From NCBI RefSeq assembly GCF_007713685.1, contig NZ_VMRJ01000001.1:1222129-1286128 (forward strand): DNA of 64,000 nt, read 5' to 3'. This document shows, one piece after another, positions 8,299 to 17,020 of the stretch (the first letter of the stretch is position 1; every line of letters starts with the position of its first letter). Made by a program: the position numbers and the translations under genes. Under the pieces are notes generated by a model, which had not been told where the DNA came from, did no database searches, and worked only from the letters and a program-made list of their open reading frames with translations. The stretch comes from Hymenobacter setariae (lineage in GTDB: Bacteria; Bacteroidota; Bacteroidia; Cytophagales; Hymenobacteraceae).

Positions 8299-9174
8299 AT
8301 GAAGCATCCGTTAGCCACTACTCGTTATCCTCACAAGTGTTCACTGCTGGCTGGGCTGGCACTACTGCTCGGCACCTGGGGCGCCGGCCAAGCGCAGGCC
8401 CAAACCACCGAAACCGCTACTGCTAAGGCCGACTCTACGGCCGCGCCCGCCGTGACCCCCACCGCTAGCGCGGCGAGCGGCATACCCTCTTCGGAGTTCG
8501 AAACCTACACCGTGAAAAGCGGGGTGCGCTACACGGCCACGGTCACGGGCATTTACACCACGGGCACAGTCGAGCGGGTGTACTTTACTACCAGCCAAAC
8601 CGGCAACTTTAAGCTGAGCGAGCACTGGCTGCTGCCCACGGCCCTTACCTTTAGCTACGGCCGGCAAGATGGCCTGCTGCGCGAGCGCGAACTAGTGGGC
8701 CTGCTCACTCCCACCTACCAGCGCGGCCGCGTGAAGTACTACCTGCTCGGCAACGCCGAGCAGAGCAACCTGCGCGCCATTGCGCGGCGCTTTGTGACGG
8801 GCGCGGGCGTGGGCTACCAGCTCTACACCGATACGCTGCGCAACGAGATAGGCATCAGCCAATTTTTCTTGTACGAGAACACGCAATACCTCCTAGGGCT
8901 GCGGCGCGAAGTACCGCGTAGCTCTACCCGCCTCAAGCTGCGCGGCACCAAGGGGCCAGTGGTGCTCACGGCTATGGTGTACTACCAGCCCTCGCTGCAA
9001 AACTACCTCAACGACTACCGTGTGAACCTGACCAGCGGGCTCACCTTCACGCTCACCAAAAACCTGGGCCTCATGGCCGCCTACTCGTACTCCTACGAGA
9101 GCATAGCGGTAGAGGGCCGCGCCCCCGGCAACGGCAACCTCACTATCGGCTTTACCTACGCGGCGGGCAAGTAG
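8299..9174 (+). CDS. Secreted protein, probable outer-membrane barrel
   Basis: 291 residues from ATG 8299; an alternative TTG at 8290 lies only two bases after the menE stop. A signal peptide ends near AGQAQAQ, followed by a Thr/Ala-rich linker and about 220 residues of aromatic beta strands (VKYYLLGNAEQSNLRAI, IGISQFFLYENTQYLLGLR, LGLMAAYSYSYESIAVEG) ending GFTYAAGK. No family recognised. It is tightly packed behind menE and probably shares its transcript. Confidence 0.6.
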   Translation: MKHPLATTRYPHKCSLLAGLALLLGTWGAGQAQAQTTETATAKADSTAAPAVTPTASAASGIPSSEFETYTVKSGVRYTATVTGIYTTGTVERVYFTTSQTGNFKLSEHWLLPTALTFSYGRQDGLLRERELVGLLTPTYQRGRVKYYLLGNAEQSNLRAIARRFVTGAGVGYQLYTDTLRNEIGISQFFLYENTQYLLGLRREVPRSSTRLKLRGTKGPVVLTAMVYYQPSLQNYLNDYRVNLTSGLTFTLTKNLGLMAAYSYSYESIAVEGRAPGNGNLTIGFTYAAGK

Positions 9175-9499
9175 CCTGCCCTAGGTAGCCTCTAGGGGTG
9201 CCACGCAAGCCTGCACTCGGCTGTAGTAAGCTCCTCTTTTCTCAACGTTTGGGTGGCCTTAGCAAGCACTTACCTACCGTAAGCTGGCACCTCTATGCCC
9301 TGTTTTTTGCGATTTGCTGAAGCTGGAGACCATTTATTATTCATGAAAACAAAAAAATAATACAAATATTTTACGCTATATAACCGGCTTGCTATTAGCC
9401 TATTATATTCATCAAATGTTCATTTAAAAAAATCTAATCCCTCCCCAGCACGGTTGCACTATAACCTTAATTAAGAGAACTATACATATTTTTGACTCT
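9175..9499. other. AT-rich intergenic region before the HAD gene
   Basis: About 325 bases without a gene. From about 9330 on it becomes strongly AT-rich, unlike the flanks. TATTTTTG at 9487-9494 fits the TAnnTTTG element but lies only five bases before the ATG at 9500, and I see no TTG at the right distance, so I do not call a promoter. Confidence 0.5.
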
Positions 9500-10213
9500 A
9501 TGGCACTAGCACTAGAGTTAGATTGGACTAAGGTTAAAGCGGTAATTTTTGATGTTGATGGCACCCTCTATGCACAGAGCAAACTGCGTCGGCGCATGCT
9601 CTACGACTTGCTGGGATACTACGCCCTGCGGCCGTGGCGCCTGCAAGAAATGCTGCTGCTTCGCCGCTTCCGGGCCGAGCGCGAAAAGCGCCCGGGACAC
9701 CAAGGCCCTAACTTAGAAAGCGCCCAGTACGCCTGGTGCGCCGACAACAGCCAATTTTCGGTGGCGCAGGTGCGGGCCGTAGTGGGCCGCTGGATGTTTA
9801 GCCACCCCAACCAGTACCTAGGCCGCTGCGCCTACCCCGGCACCCGGGCGTTTTTCGACGCGCTGCGGCAGCAGGACATCAAGATTGGCATCTACTCCGA
9901 CTACCCGGCCCACGACAAGCTGGTGGTCCTAGGTCTGCCCGCCGACGTGGTGGTGAGCTCTACCGACCCCGACATCGACCAGCTCAAGCCCAACCCCAAG
10001 GGCTTGCTGCACATAGCGGCTGCTCTGGGCTTGGCTACTACCGATTGCCTATTTATCGGCGACCGCCCCGAGCTAGATGGCGAGTGCGCCGAGCGGGCGG
10101 GCATGCCCTACCTCATTGTGCCGCGCCAAGCCTTCGACCAGTTCACGTTTTACCATGACCTGGTCCGTGCCCTCACCGCTGCGCCGGCGCCCGCCACGCT
10201 TTCGTCTTTATAA
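9500..10213 (+). CDS. HAD-family phosphatase
   Basis: 237 residues with all four HAD motifs: FDVDGTLY (nucleophile Asp), IYSDYP with the Ser, the lysine in LKPNPKG, and FIGDRPELDGECA. A helical cap lies between motifs I and II. The next gene, 15 bases downstream, is a UbiA-type transferase like those that make polyprenyl-phospho-pentose-phosphates. By analogy with the arabinan pathway of mycobacteria, this enzyme could remove the 5-phosphate from the lipid-linked sugar. That is inferred from gene order; HAD enzymes cannot be assigned a substrate from motifs. Confidence 0.85.
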   Translation: MALALELDWTKVKAVIFDVDGTLYAQSKLRRRMLYDLLGYYALRPWRLQEMLLLRRFRAEREKRPGHQGPNLESAQYAWCADNSQFSVAQVRAVVGRWMFSHPNQYLGRCAYPGTRAFFDALRQQDIKIGIYSDYPAHDKLVVLGLPADVVVSSTDPDIDQLKPNPKGLLHIAAALGLATTDCLFIGDRPELDGECAERAGMPYLIVPRQAFDQFTFYHDLVRALTAAPAPATLSSL

Positions 10214-10228
10214 CCATTTCCTTTTTTC

Positions 10229-11266
10229 ATGAATCAAGCTTCTACGCCCTCTGCGGAGGCTTTAGCAGCCCCCGTGGCTACCGTGCCGGCCGGGCTCAAA
10301 GACTACATTGCCATCGCGCGGCCCGACAACTGGGCCAAAAACGTGTTCATGCTGCCAGGCGTGCTATTCGCCTTCATCGTGTACCGCGCCCCGGTCGATG
10401 CCGCCTTTTTTCTTAAGCTCGTGATGGGCCTTACCAGCACCTGCTTGGTAGCCTCGGCTAACTACGTCATCAACGAGTACCTCGACGCTGAGTTTGATAA
10501 GTTTCACCCGCTCAAAAGCAAGCGCACGTCGGTGGTGCGCGTCGTCAATCCGGTAGTGGTATACGCCGAGTGGCTAGGGCTGGCGTTGGTAGGCTTTGCC
10601 TTGGCTTACCAAATCAGCGTGCAGTTTCTGGCCGTGTCCATGTTCTTGCTGTTCATGGGCGTGATGTACAACGTGCGGCCCTTCCGCACCAAGGAGCGCG
10701 TGTACCTCGATGTGCTGTCCGAGTCGGTCAACAACCCTATTCGGTTTGCCCTGGGCTGGTTTATTGTGGCGCCGGCGCTATCGGTCAGCGCCTTCGATGG
10801 CGTGGCGCTGTTTAACAGCCTGCCCCCGTCGAGCATCATCGTGGCTTACTGGATGGGGGGCGCCTTCCTGATGGCGACTAAGCGCTTTGCCGAATACCGC
10901 CTCATCAACAACCCCGAGCTGGCGGGGCTCTACCGCAAGTCGTTCCGGTTTTATACCGAGCACAGCCTGCTGATTTCGATGTTTTTCTACGCCCTTACCT
11001 CGGCGTTCTTCCTAGGTATCTTCTTGGTCAAAAACCGGGTGGAACTGCTGCTAAGCTTCCCGTTTTTTGCCTTGCTATTTGCGTGGTATCTGCGCATTGG
11101 GCTGCTCGACAACTCGCCGGTGCAGGGCTCCGAGAAGCTTTATACCCGCAAGTGGTTTATGCTCTACGTGGGGCTTTTCTGCACACTACTGGTTGTGCTG
11201 ATGTTCGTGAAGATTCCATTCCTGGGCCAGCTGCTCGAAGACCACTATAACCTTAACCACCACTAA
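10229..11266 (+). CDS. UbiA-family prenyltransferase, polyprenyl-phosphate phosphoribosyltransferase-like
   Basis: 345 residues, about nine membrane spans. The first Asp-rich motif is NEYLDAEFDKFHPLKSKR, which resembles the NDxxDxxxDxxHPxKxxR form of decaprenyl-phosphate phosphoribosyltransferases more than the ubiquinone or menaquinone enzymes. The second motif region is YLDVLSESVNNPIRFALGW. Context (HAD phosphatase before, GT-C transferase after) also favours a lipid-linked pentose. It is therefore probably not MenA even though a men locus lies 2 kb upstream, but MenA cannot be excluded by eye. Confidence 0.8.
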   Translation: MNQASTPSAEALAAPVATVPAGLKDYIAIARPDNWAKNVFMLPGVLFAFIVYRAPVDAAFFLKLVMGLTSTCLVASANYVINEYLDAEFDKFHPLKSKRTSVVRVVNPVVVYAEWLGLALVGFALAYQISVQFLAVSMFLLFMGVMYNVRPFRTKERVYLDVLSESVNNPIRFALGWFIVAPALSVSAFDGVALFNSLPPSSIIVAYWMGGAFLMATKRFAEYRLINNPELAGLYRKSFRFYTEHSLLISMFFYALTSAFFLGIFLVKNRVELLLSFPFFALLFAWYLRIGLLDNSPVQGSEKLYTRKWFMLYVGLFCTLLVVLMFVKIPFLGQLLEDHYNLNHH

Positions 11267-11280
11267 GGCACCTAGCGTCC

Positions 11281-11332
11281 GCGCCTGGTTGTGCGGGCTG
11301 CTCACGCTAGAGCAGCCCGCACAACCAGGCGC
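11281..11332 (+). terminator. Perfect 22-bp inverted repeat after the UbiA gene
   Basis: GCGCCTGGTTGTGCGGGCTG plus CT is exactly inverted around an 8-base loop. It starts 14 bases after the stop of the UbiA gene. There is no strong T run, so it may protect the mRNA end or reduce read-through into the GT-C gene. Confidence 0.6.
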
Positions 11333-11368
11333 GGCTTTGTGTGTTTGCGGCCACTTCTACTACCTTTT

Positions 11369-13051
11369 ATGCTGCTTCGCTACCCCTTTTCCTCGGCAAC
11401 CCTGCTCGGCACGCCCGCCCCGGTGGCAGCCCAGGCCCCCACTAGCAGCCACGTGCTGCAGCAGCGGCTACTGCTGATGCTGCTGGGCCTAGGGTTTTTC
11501 TTTCGGCTGTTTCACTTCTTCCACAACCGCTCTTTTTTTATTGACGAGCTATTTCTGAACGTCAACGTTATCAAGTTCAATTTTTGGCAGCTCGCCACAG
11601 AGCCGTTTGCCTACGAGCAAAAGGCTCCCCTAGGCTACCTGTGGGCCTCGCGGCTGTGCGTGGTGCTGCTGGGCAAAAAAGAGCAGGCGCTGCGCTTGGT
11701 TTCGCTGCTCAGCGGCCTCGGCAGCCTGGTGGTCTTTGTGCCGGTGGCGCGCTATTTTTTGCGCGGTTGGGGCGTGGTGCTGGCGGTGGGGGCATTGGCG
11801 CTGGCCTGGCCGGTAGTGTACCACTCGGTCGAGGCCAAGCAGTACAGCACCGAGCTGTTTGCCACCGTGTTGGCCCTGCGGCTTTACATCAAGTACCACC
11901 GCCAGCCCACGCTCGGGGCGCAGCTGGCCTGGGGCCTGGGCGGCGCGCTGCTGCTGTGGTTTTCGTTTTCTGCCATCTTCGTGCTAGCGGGCATGGGCAT
12001 GGCCATTTGCCTGCCTGCCCTCGTGCAGCGCGATTGGAAAAAGCTGGCGAGCTACGTGGTGCCCTGCGGCCTGTGGGTGCTCAGCTTTGGGGCGCTATAT
12101 GTGCTGTTTGTGAGCAAGTACCACAAGTCGGAGTGGCTGACTTTCTTCTTCAATGTCAAGTACAACGCTTACCCGCCCATCACGCAGCCGGTGGTGGCGC
12201 TGCGCTGGCTGGCGGGCAAGATATACGACCTACTGGACCACCCCCTGGGGCTGCGCCTAGATGTGGACCTAGTAAACCAGTCGCCGCTCATCAAGTTCGG
12301 CCTGAAGCTGGGGTGGGTGGCGCTGCCAGTGCTGGCCCTAGGGGTCTATCGCCTGGCCCGGCAGCAGGGGCAATGGCTACTGCTCTTCTTGCTGCCGCTG
12401 GTGCTAGCGCTGGCCGCTTCTGCGGTGTCGCAGTACCCTTTTTACGAGCGGTTTACCTTGTTTCTGGCACCTTTGATTTTTCTGGTACTTGCCTACGGCG
12501 TGCAGCAGCTGGGCCACTGGTCGCTGGCCGGGGTGCAGCTGCGGCCGCTGGTAGTGGGCCTACTACTCGCGGTTTCGCTGGCCAATGTGACGCGGCAGGC
12601 TGTAGAAGTCAATCGGTTTTACAACCAGTCGTACTTCCGCGAAGTCATGCTCTACCTCAATGACCACGTGCGCCCCGGCGATGGCGTGTATGTATACTGG
12701 AACATGCGGCCCGCCTACGACTACTACCACGATGCCTATGACCTGAAATACAACGCAGTAGAGGGCAGTTACGTCAAAAACAAGTCGCTTAGTCAAGCCG
12801 ACTACCTGCGCAATCTACAGCCCGATTTTGCGACGTTACGGGGCAAGCGCCGCTTGTGGCACGTGTACGATGCCAATATGTTTGATGGCATCGGTGATAT
12901 AGTAGGGCAGCCCACCTGGTACTTTGCCCCCGGCCGCAAACCGGGCGGGATGCTGAACAATTACTTTGGCACGCTTGGCAAGCGCGTAGAACATTACCAT
13001 CCTAGCTTAAAAAGCACGCTAGAGGCTACGCTTTACGAACTGCCTAAGTAG
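11369..13051 (+). CDS. GT-C membrane glycosyltransferase (PMT/ArnT-like)
   Basis: 560 residues from ATG 11369; an upstream in-frame start at 11291 would lie inside the hairpin at 11281-11332, so it is unlikely. About ten membrane spans are followed by a soluble C-terminal domain (from about residue 430). FFIDELFLNV carries the acidic pair in the first periplasmic loop that is typical of dolichyl-phosphate-mannose and ArnT-type transferases. Such enzymes use polyprenyl-phosphate sugars on the periplasmic side. The two genes upstream could supply that donor. Acceptor unknown. Confidence 0.8.
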   Translation: MLLRYPFSSATLLGTPAPVAAQAPTSSHVLQQRLLLMLLGLGFFFRLFHFFHNRSFFIDELFLNVNVIKFNFWQLATEPFAYEQKAPLGYLWASRLCVVLLGKKEQALRLVSLLSGLGSLVVFVPVARYFLRGWGVVLAVGALALAWPVVYHSVEAKQYSTELFATVLALRLYIKYHRQPTLGAQLAWGLGGALLLWFSFSAIFVLAGMGMAICLPALVQRDWKKLASYVVPCGLWVLSFGALYVLFVSKYHKSEWLTFFFNVKYNAYPPITQPVVALRWLAGKIYDLLDHPLGLRLDVDLVNQSPLIKFGLKLGWVALPVLALGVYRLARQQGQWLLLFLLPLVLALAASAVSQYPFYERFTLFLAPLIFLVLAYGVQQLGHWSLAGVQLRPLVVGLLLAVSLANVTRQAVEVNRFYNQSYFREVMLYLNDHVRPGDGVYVYWNMRPAYDYYHDAYDLKYNAVEGSYVKNKSLSQADYLRNLQPDFATLRGKRRLWHVYDANMFDGIGDIVGQPTWYFAPGRKPGGMLNNYFGTLGKRVEHYHPSLKSTLEATLYELPK

Positions 13052-13056
13052 CCTAG

Positions 13057-13857
13057 CTACCGATAATCCTCGCGGTCTTTTTTGCTGCCATAAAACTTGT
13101 CGCGGGTGTAGTGGTCGAGGCCGCGCACCCGCAAGCCCTCCTGGGTGAACAAGCGAGCTTTGCCTTTAGCTACCTTGAGCAGGGGACCTAGCAAAAGGTT
13201 GGCACGCAGGTAAAAGATGGGACCGCCCAACTCGCGGCGAATGGTGGGCGCCAGCAGCACCGGTAGCCGCCAGCCCGCGCCCGCACCCAGCGCGGCCCAG
13301 CGAAACAGCCGCATTTGGGCGGCGGCTGAGGGCTCAATCATGGCTACAAAATCATTAGGGGTGCGGTCGAAGCGATTGGTCGAATCGTTGAGGTAGCGCA
13401 CGTGCACCGAGCCCATGCCCACTTGCAGGTTGCCGCTCAGCGACCAGCGCGAGTTTTGCAGGGCCACGAACTCGGTATAAAGCGCCAGGTAGCGAAAGCG
13501 CAGCTCGGCGTCGGCGTCAGCGGCCGCGTTGTCGGGCAGGGGCTGGCGCGTCGGAATGCCCGAACTCAAAAAGTACACGGCCGCGCCCGTGCGCACCCGG
13601 CCGCGCCACTCCATGCCTAGCTTGAGGCCGTTGATGGTGCAGAAGTGGCTATTGATGATGGAGTAGCGCGAGTCGTACTGCACCACCAGGCGGCGGTGCG
13701 AAAAATAGGGCGCGGGCTTTTCGGGAAGGGTATCGAGGGGCTCTTCGGTGGGCATCGGCGCTTTCACCGTGGCCGAAACCTCTTGCGCGCGCAGCATACC
13801 CGGCAGACTAACTGCCAGTATCACCACCCACCATCTTACCCAGTAACAACTTGACAC
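13057..13857 (-). CDS. Secreted protein of unknown function
   Basis: Around 266 residues with a signal peptide (WVVILAVSLPGMLRAQ) and a C-terminal part rich in barrel-like strands (FRYLALYTEFVALQNSRW, GPIFYLRANLLLGPLLKV), ending with a basic tail. No ATG fits: the frame can begin with TTG at 13866 or GTG at 13857. TACTTTTG (13872-13865), a perfect TAnnTTTG element, overlaps the TTG, so GTG 13857 is the better choice and the transcript may be leaderless. It converges with the GT-C gene with only 5 bases between stops. Confidence 0.6.
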   Translation of the reverse strand: MSSCYWVRWWVVILAVSLPGMLRAQEVSATVKAPMPTEEPLDTLPEKPAPYFSHRRLVVQYDSRYSIINSHFCTINGLKLGMEWRGRVRTGAAVYFLSSGIPTRQPLPDNAAADADAELRFRYLALYTEFVALQNSRWSLSGNLQVGMGSVHVRYLNDSTNRFDRTPNDFVAMIEPSAAAQMRLFRWAALGAGAGWRLPVLLAPTIRRELGGPIFYLRANLLLGPLLKVAKGKARLFTQEGLRVRGLDHYTRDKFYGSKKDREDYR

Positions 13858-13864
13858 CGAATAC

Positions 13865-13872
13865 AAAAGTAC
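13865..13872 (-). promoter_or_regulatory. Candidate -7 promoter element TACTTTTG
   Basis: Perfect match to the Bacteroidota TAnnTTTG element, read on the minus strand, 8 bases before the proposed GTG start at 13857. I did not find a convincing TTG at -33. Confidence 0.4.
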
Positions 13873-13950
13873 TTAAAAACTGCTAATTAGCTCAGCCCGC
13901 GGCCCGGCTTTTGTGTTGTGCTTACAGCCTGCCTAAACCGAACCAGCGCG

Positions 13951-15456
13951 CTATTGTTGGAGGGCGGCTTCGAGAGCAGCCTCAGCTTTGGCCCCCGCGG
14001 AGGGGCGCGGAGCGTCTTTCTGAATCAGGCGCCCGTCGCGGCCAATGAGCCAGTACGACGGAATACTTTGCACCCCATAGGTCTGGGCTACCGGACTAGC
14101 AAACTCCTGGTCGGCGCGCAGGTGCACGCTGTTGGGGCTGGCTAGCTGGCGGGCGGCCACCGCCTGCTGCCAGGCGGCAGGCTGGCGGTCGAGGGAGACG
14201 TACACAAACACCACATCGCGGCTCGCAAACTGCTGGCGCAGCGCGTTGCTGGCGGGCATTTCGGCCAGGCAAGGGCTGCACCAGCTAGCCCAAAAATCGA
14301 GGTACACCACCTTGCCTCGCAGGTCACCTAGGGCCACCAGGCGCCCTTCCGCATCGGGCAGCGTAAAGGCTGGGGCAGGCTGGCCGCTGCTAAAGCGCTG
14401 ATGGGCCCGCACGGCCGCGCGCAGGTCGCGCGCAATAGTAGAGTCACGATTGTGGGCCCGAAAGGTGGGCAGCCAGGGCCCTAGGTCAGCGTGGTAGTAC
14501 TGCACCTGCTCGAGCAAAAACTGCGCTACTACGAGGTCGCGCAGGGGCGTGGTGCCGAAGGCCCGCGCAGCGCGGGTATACAGCCGCTCGGCCGCAGCGG
14601 GGTCGTAGCCACCGGTAGGGCTAGGCGGCAGGCTATCGGCCAGGGGCCGCAGCACGCCCGCCAGGTAGGCCGCACGCAGCCCTTGCAAGGCTGGCTCTCC
14701 TAGGTCGGCGGCGTACTGCCCTAGGTGCATGGTGGGCAGGAAATCGAAATAGCCTGTTGGCAGAGCCGCCGCGCCACTCTGCTGGCGCGCCTTGGGCTGA
14801 GCGGCTGGGTAGGACAGCAGCGCAGTGGCCCACTCGTAGTCGAGCGCCCGGCGCTGGCGCGCCACAAAGGCGGCGGGCAGCGGGTGCGTGCGCGCAAAGC
14901 GGGTTAGCGCAGCTCGCCGCCGCTGGCGATAGGCGTCGGCAAGATGGTGCAACTGCGTGGCGCTCAGGCGTGCGGCGTGGGCGGCTGGGGTGCGGCCAGC
15001 TTCGTCGTCGCGGTTACTTTGCTGGTAGGCTTGGATGAGGTAGGTATTGGCCGCTGCGCCGCGTCCACTAAAGCGCAGCGGCTGCTCGGAGCGAGCGGCG
15101 TCGAAACTAAGCTGCACGGCATCGCCGGGCTGGAGCGCTAGTGGGGTGTAGCCTTCGGCATAATGCAGCACACCCGTAGCCGGGGCAGGCACCACCAGCC
15201 GAAAATCGCCGGCCTTAGTAAGCGTTGCCGTGGTGGTGTGCGCAAAGCCGCCCTGCCAGGTGGCCCCATACAGCACGCTGATGGTCCGGGCCGTGGCGTG
15301 CTGCACATGACCCCGGAGCACAGCCGTGCCCGGGCGCGGGGCTTGGTCCGTGGCCCCACTAGCCAAGTGAGCCATTAAGAGCACCACAACCAGCCCTAGG
15401 TGGCCCCGGCGCCGCAAGTAGCAGCTAAGCCAGAAGAACATATTTTTTGCGCGCAT
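13951..15456 (-). CDS. TlpA-like secreted thioredoxin, paralogue 1 (CSPC)
   Basis: 501 residues from ATG 15456, the exact start among three nearby Met being uncertain. Signal peptide, then an N-terminal beta domain (about residues 35-130) that looks like the DUF4369-type domain found before TlpA in Bacteroidota, a helical middle, and a thioredoxin domain from about 355 with WASWCSPC (~388) and the cis-Pro segment VQSIPSYWLIGRDGRLIQ. It probably reduces or exchanges disulfides in the periplasm. It is the last and most divergent of four tandem paralogues, all on the minus strand. Confidence 0.85.
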   Translation of the reverse strand: MRAKNMFFWLSCYLRRRGHLGLVVVLLMAHLASGATDQAPRPGTAVLRGHVQHATARTISVLYGATWQGGFAHTTTATLTKAGDFRLVVPAPATGVLHYAEGYTPLALQPGDAVQLSFDAARSEQPLRFSGRGAAANTYLIQAYQQSNRDDEAGRTPAAHAARLSATQLHHLADAYRQRRRAALTRFARTHPLPAAFVARQRRALDYEWATALLSYPAAQPKARQQSGAAALPTGYFDFLPTMHLGQYAADLGEPALQGLRAAYLAGVLRPLADSLPPSPTGGYDPAAAERLYTRAARAFGTTPLRDLVVAQFLLEQVQYYHADLGPWLPTFRAHNRDSTIARDLRAAVRAHQRFSSGQPAPAFTLPDAEGRLVALGDLRGKVVYLDFWASWCSPCLAEMPASNALRQQFASRDVVFVYVSLDRQPAAWQQAVAARQLASPNSVHLRADQEFASPVAQTYGVQSIPSYWLIGRDGRLIQKDAPRPSAGAKAEAALEAALQQ

Positions 15457-15490
15457 CGGAAACGGCAAAATTACGACCCGCTGCCCTCCC

Positions 15491-16930
15491 CTATTTGCCC
15501 AGCGTCTGCTCTAGCAGCGCCACGGTTTCGGCCCCGCTCGAGGGGCGTGGGGCGCGGGTGCTTACAATGCGCCCATCGCGACCAATAACCCAGTACGTGG
15601 GGAAGCTCTGCACATTGTAAGCATTTGGCACCGCATTGTCGGGGCTGCGCAGGTGCACACTGCCCGGGCCGAGCTGGTATTTAGCCGCTAGCGTTTGCTG
15701 CCACTGCTCTTCTTTGTCATCGACGTCGATGTATACAAAAACGACGTCGCGGCCTTCAAATTTCTTTGCTAATTCATGGCTAGCCGGAATTTCATTGAGG
15801 CACGGGTGGCACCACGTACCCCAAAAATCGAGATACACCACCTTGCCTTTGAACTCGCTCAAGGATACCTTTTTGCCCGTATTGTCGAGCAGGGTGAAGG
15901 TAGGTGCCGGCTGGCCAGGCGATACAGCCAAGGCCCGACGGTAGCGGGCCCGCACCGCGCGAGCCATAGAGGAGTCGCGGTTTAGGTGCTGAAAAATGGC
16001 AATTTTTGGTGCTACCTGCTCGGGCGACTGGAAGTTGAACAGCCGGTACACGTAGTGCGCCAGGGCTAGGTCGCGGCTGCGGCCATTGCCAAACGTGGCC
16101 TGCGCACTAGCCAGCAAGCTCGCCTGGGTGGGCTGCGCCTCGGGGCCAGGCAGGCGAGCATCGGCCAGCGGTTGCAGCAAGCCTAGGTAAGTTCTGCTGC
16201 CTAAGGCCAGCGCCGAGTCTTGCGCGGGGCGCAACGGAGCCAGAAAGTCGTAAAAATCAGCCGGAATAGCACCCGTATTTAATTCGGGGCGGCTCGCATG
16301 AAAGCCCCCATAGTAGAGCAAGGTGCTGGCGCGCTCAAAATCAGCATTTTGGCGCACGTAGGCCCGAAAAATAGGCGGCACGGGGTGGTTGGCCACGTGC
16401 TCTGCAAAGAAAGCACGCTGCTCTTGGCGGTAGGCATCGGCGGCCGCTACTATTTGGGCGGGGGTAGCGGTGCCGATTTTGCGCTGCGGGTGGTCGGGCC
16501 GAGCTGTCGTGAAGCGTAGGGTGGCTTGCGCCAGATAGTTATTAGCCGCTGAGCCGGTGCCGGTGTAGTGCAGCGTTTCGTCAAACTTAGCCGCGTCGAG
16601 GCTGAGACGCAGGTCGTCGCCGGGCGAAAGAAAGAGCCTCGTAGACTGGTCCCCATTGCGAAAAGTAACTTCCATGGGGCCAGGTAGATTCGGCAGCACC
16701 AGCCGAAAATTACCCTGGGCGTCCAGCTTTGCAGTAAGCAAAGTAGCTGGCTCCTGGGTTAGGAGATTCTCGTTGTACTGCACCTGCACTTGCGGCGCCA
16801 GTGGGTGGTCGAGGTGCCCGCTCACCACTACCGGCCGAGGGTCCACAAATGCCGTGGCCGCCAGCAGCCCAGCCACCCACGTGTGCTTTGCCGCCGCCCG
16901 CCCGGCTACTGCCCATTGCATGATACGCAT
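15491..16930 (-). CDS. TlpA-like secreted thioredoxin, paralogue 2 (CHPC)
   Basis: 479 residues with signal peptide, N-terminal beta domain (VVVSGHLDHPLAPQVQVQYN) and a C-terminal thioredoxin domain with WGTWCHPC near residue 371 and the cis-Pro segment VQSFPTYWVIGRDGRIV. The CHPC motif is the DsbA-type dipeptide, which usually raises redox potential, so this copy may favour oxidation; that is inference from known thioredoxin chemistry. It shares the layout of its three neighbours, including HLNRDSSMARAVRARYRRAL before the thioredoxin fold. Confidence 0.87.
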   Translation of the reverse strand: MRIMQWAVAGRAAAKHTWVAGLLAATAFVDPRPVVVSGHLDHPLAPQVQVQYNENLLTQEPATLLTAKLDAQGNFRLVLPNLPGPMEVTFRNGDQSTRLFLSPGDDLRLSLDAAKFDETLHYTGTGSAANNYLAQATLRFTTARPDHPQRKIGTATPAQIVAAADAYRQEQRAFFAEHVANHPVPPIFRAYVRQNADFERASTLLYYGGFHASRPELNTGAIPADFYDFLAPLRPAQDSALALGSRTYLGLLQPLADARLPGPEAQPTQASLLASAQATFGNGRSRDLALAHYVYRLFNFQSPEQVAPKIAIFQHLNRDSSMARAVRARYRRALAVSPGQPAPTFTLLDNTGKKVSLSEFKGKVVYLDFWGTWCHPCLNEIPASHELAKKFEGRDVVFVYIDVDDKEEQWQQTLAAKYQLGPGSVHLRSPDNAVPNAYNVQSFPTYWVIGRDGRIVSTRAPRPSSGAETVALLEQTLGK

Positions 16931-17020
16931 ACGTTTATCGCTTAAGCACGACCTAGGTTATGATAAGGCACAAACATAGCACTGTGCATCCCCTTGCTAC
17001 CTGCGGCGCTACTCCTTACT

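Noticed and set aside
10229..11266. MenA (DHNA prenyltransferase) as the missing step of the men locus
   Set aside because: The Asp-rich motif and the neighbouring phosphatase and GT-C genes fit a polyprenyl-phosphate sugar enzyme better; kept only as an alternative.
11584..12663. 359-residue plus-strand ORF
   Set aside because: Shadow of the GT-C gene; no hydrophobic pattern or motif of its own.
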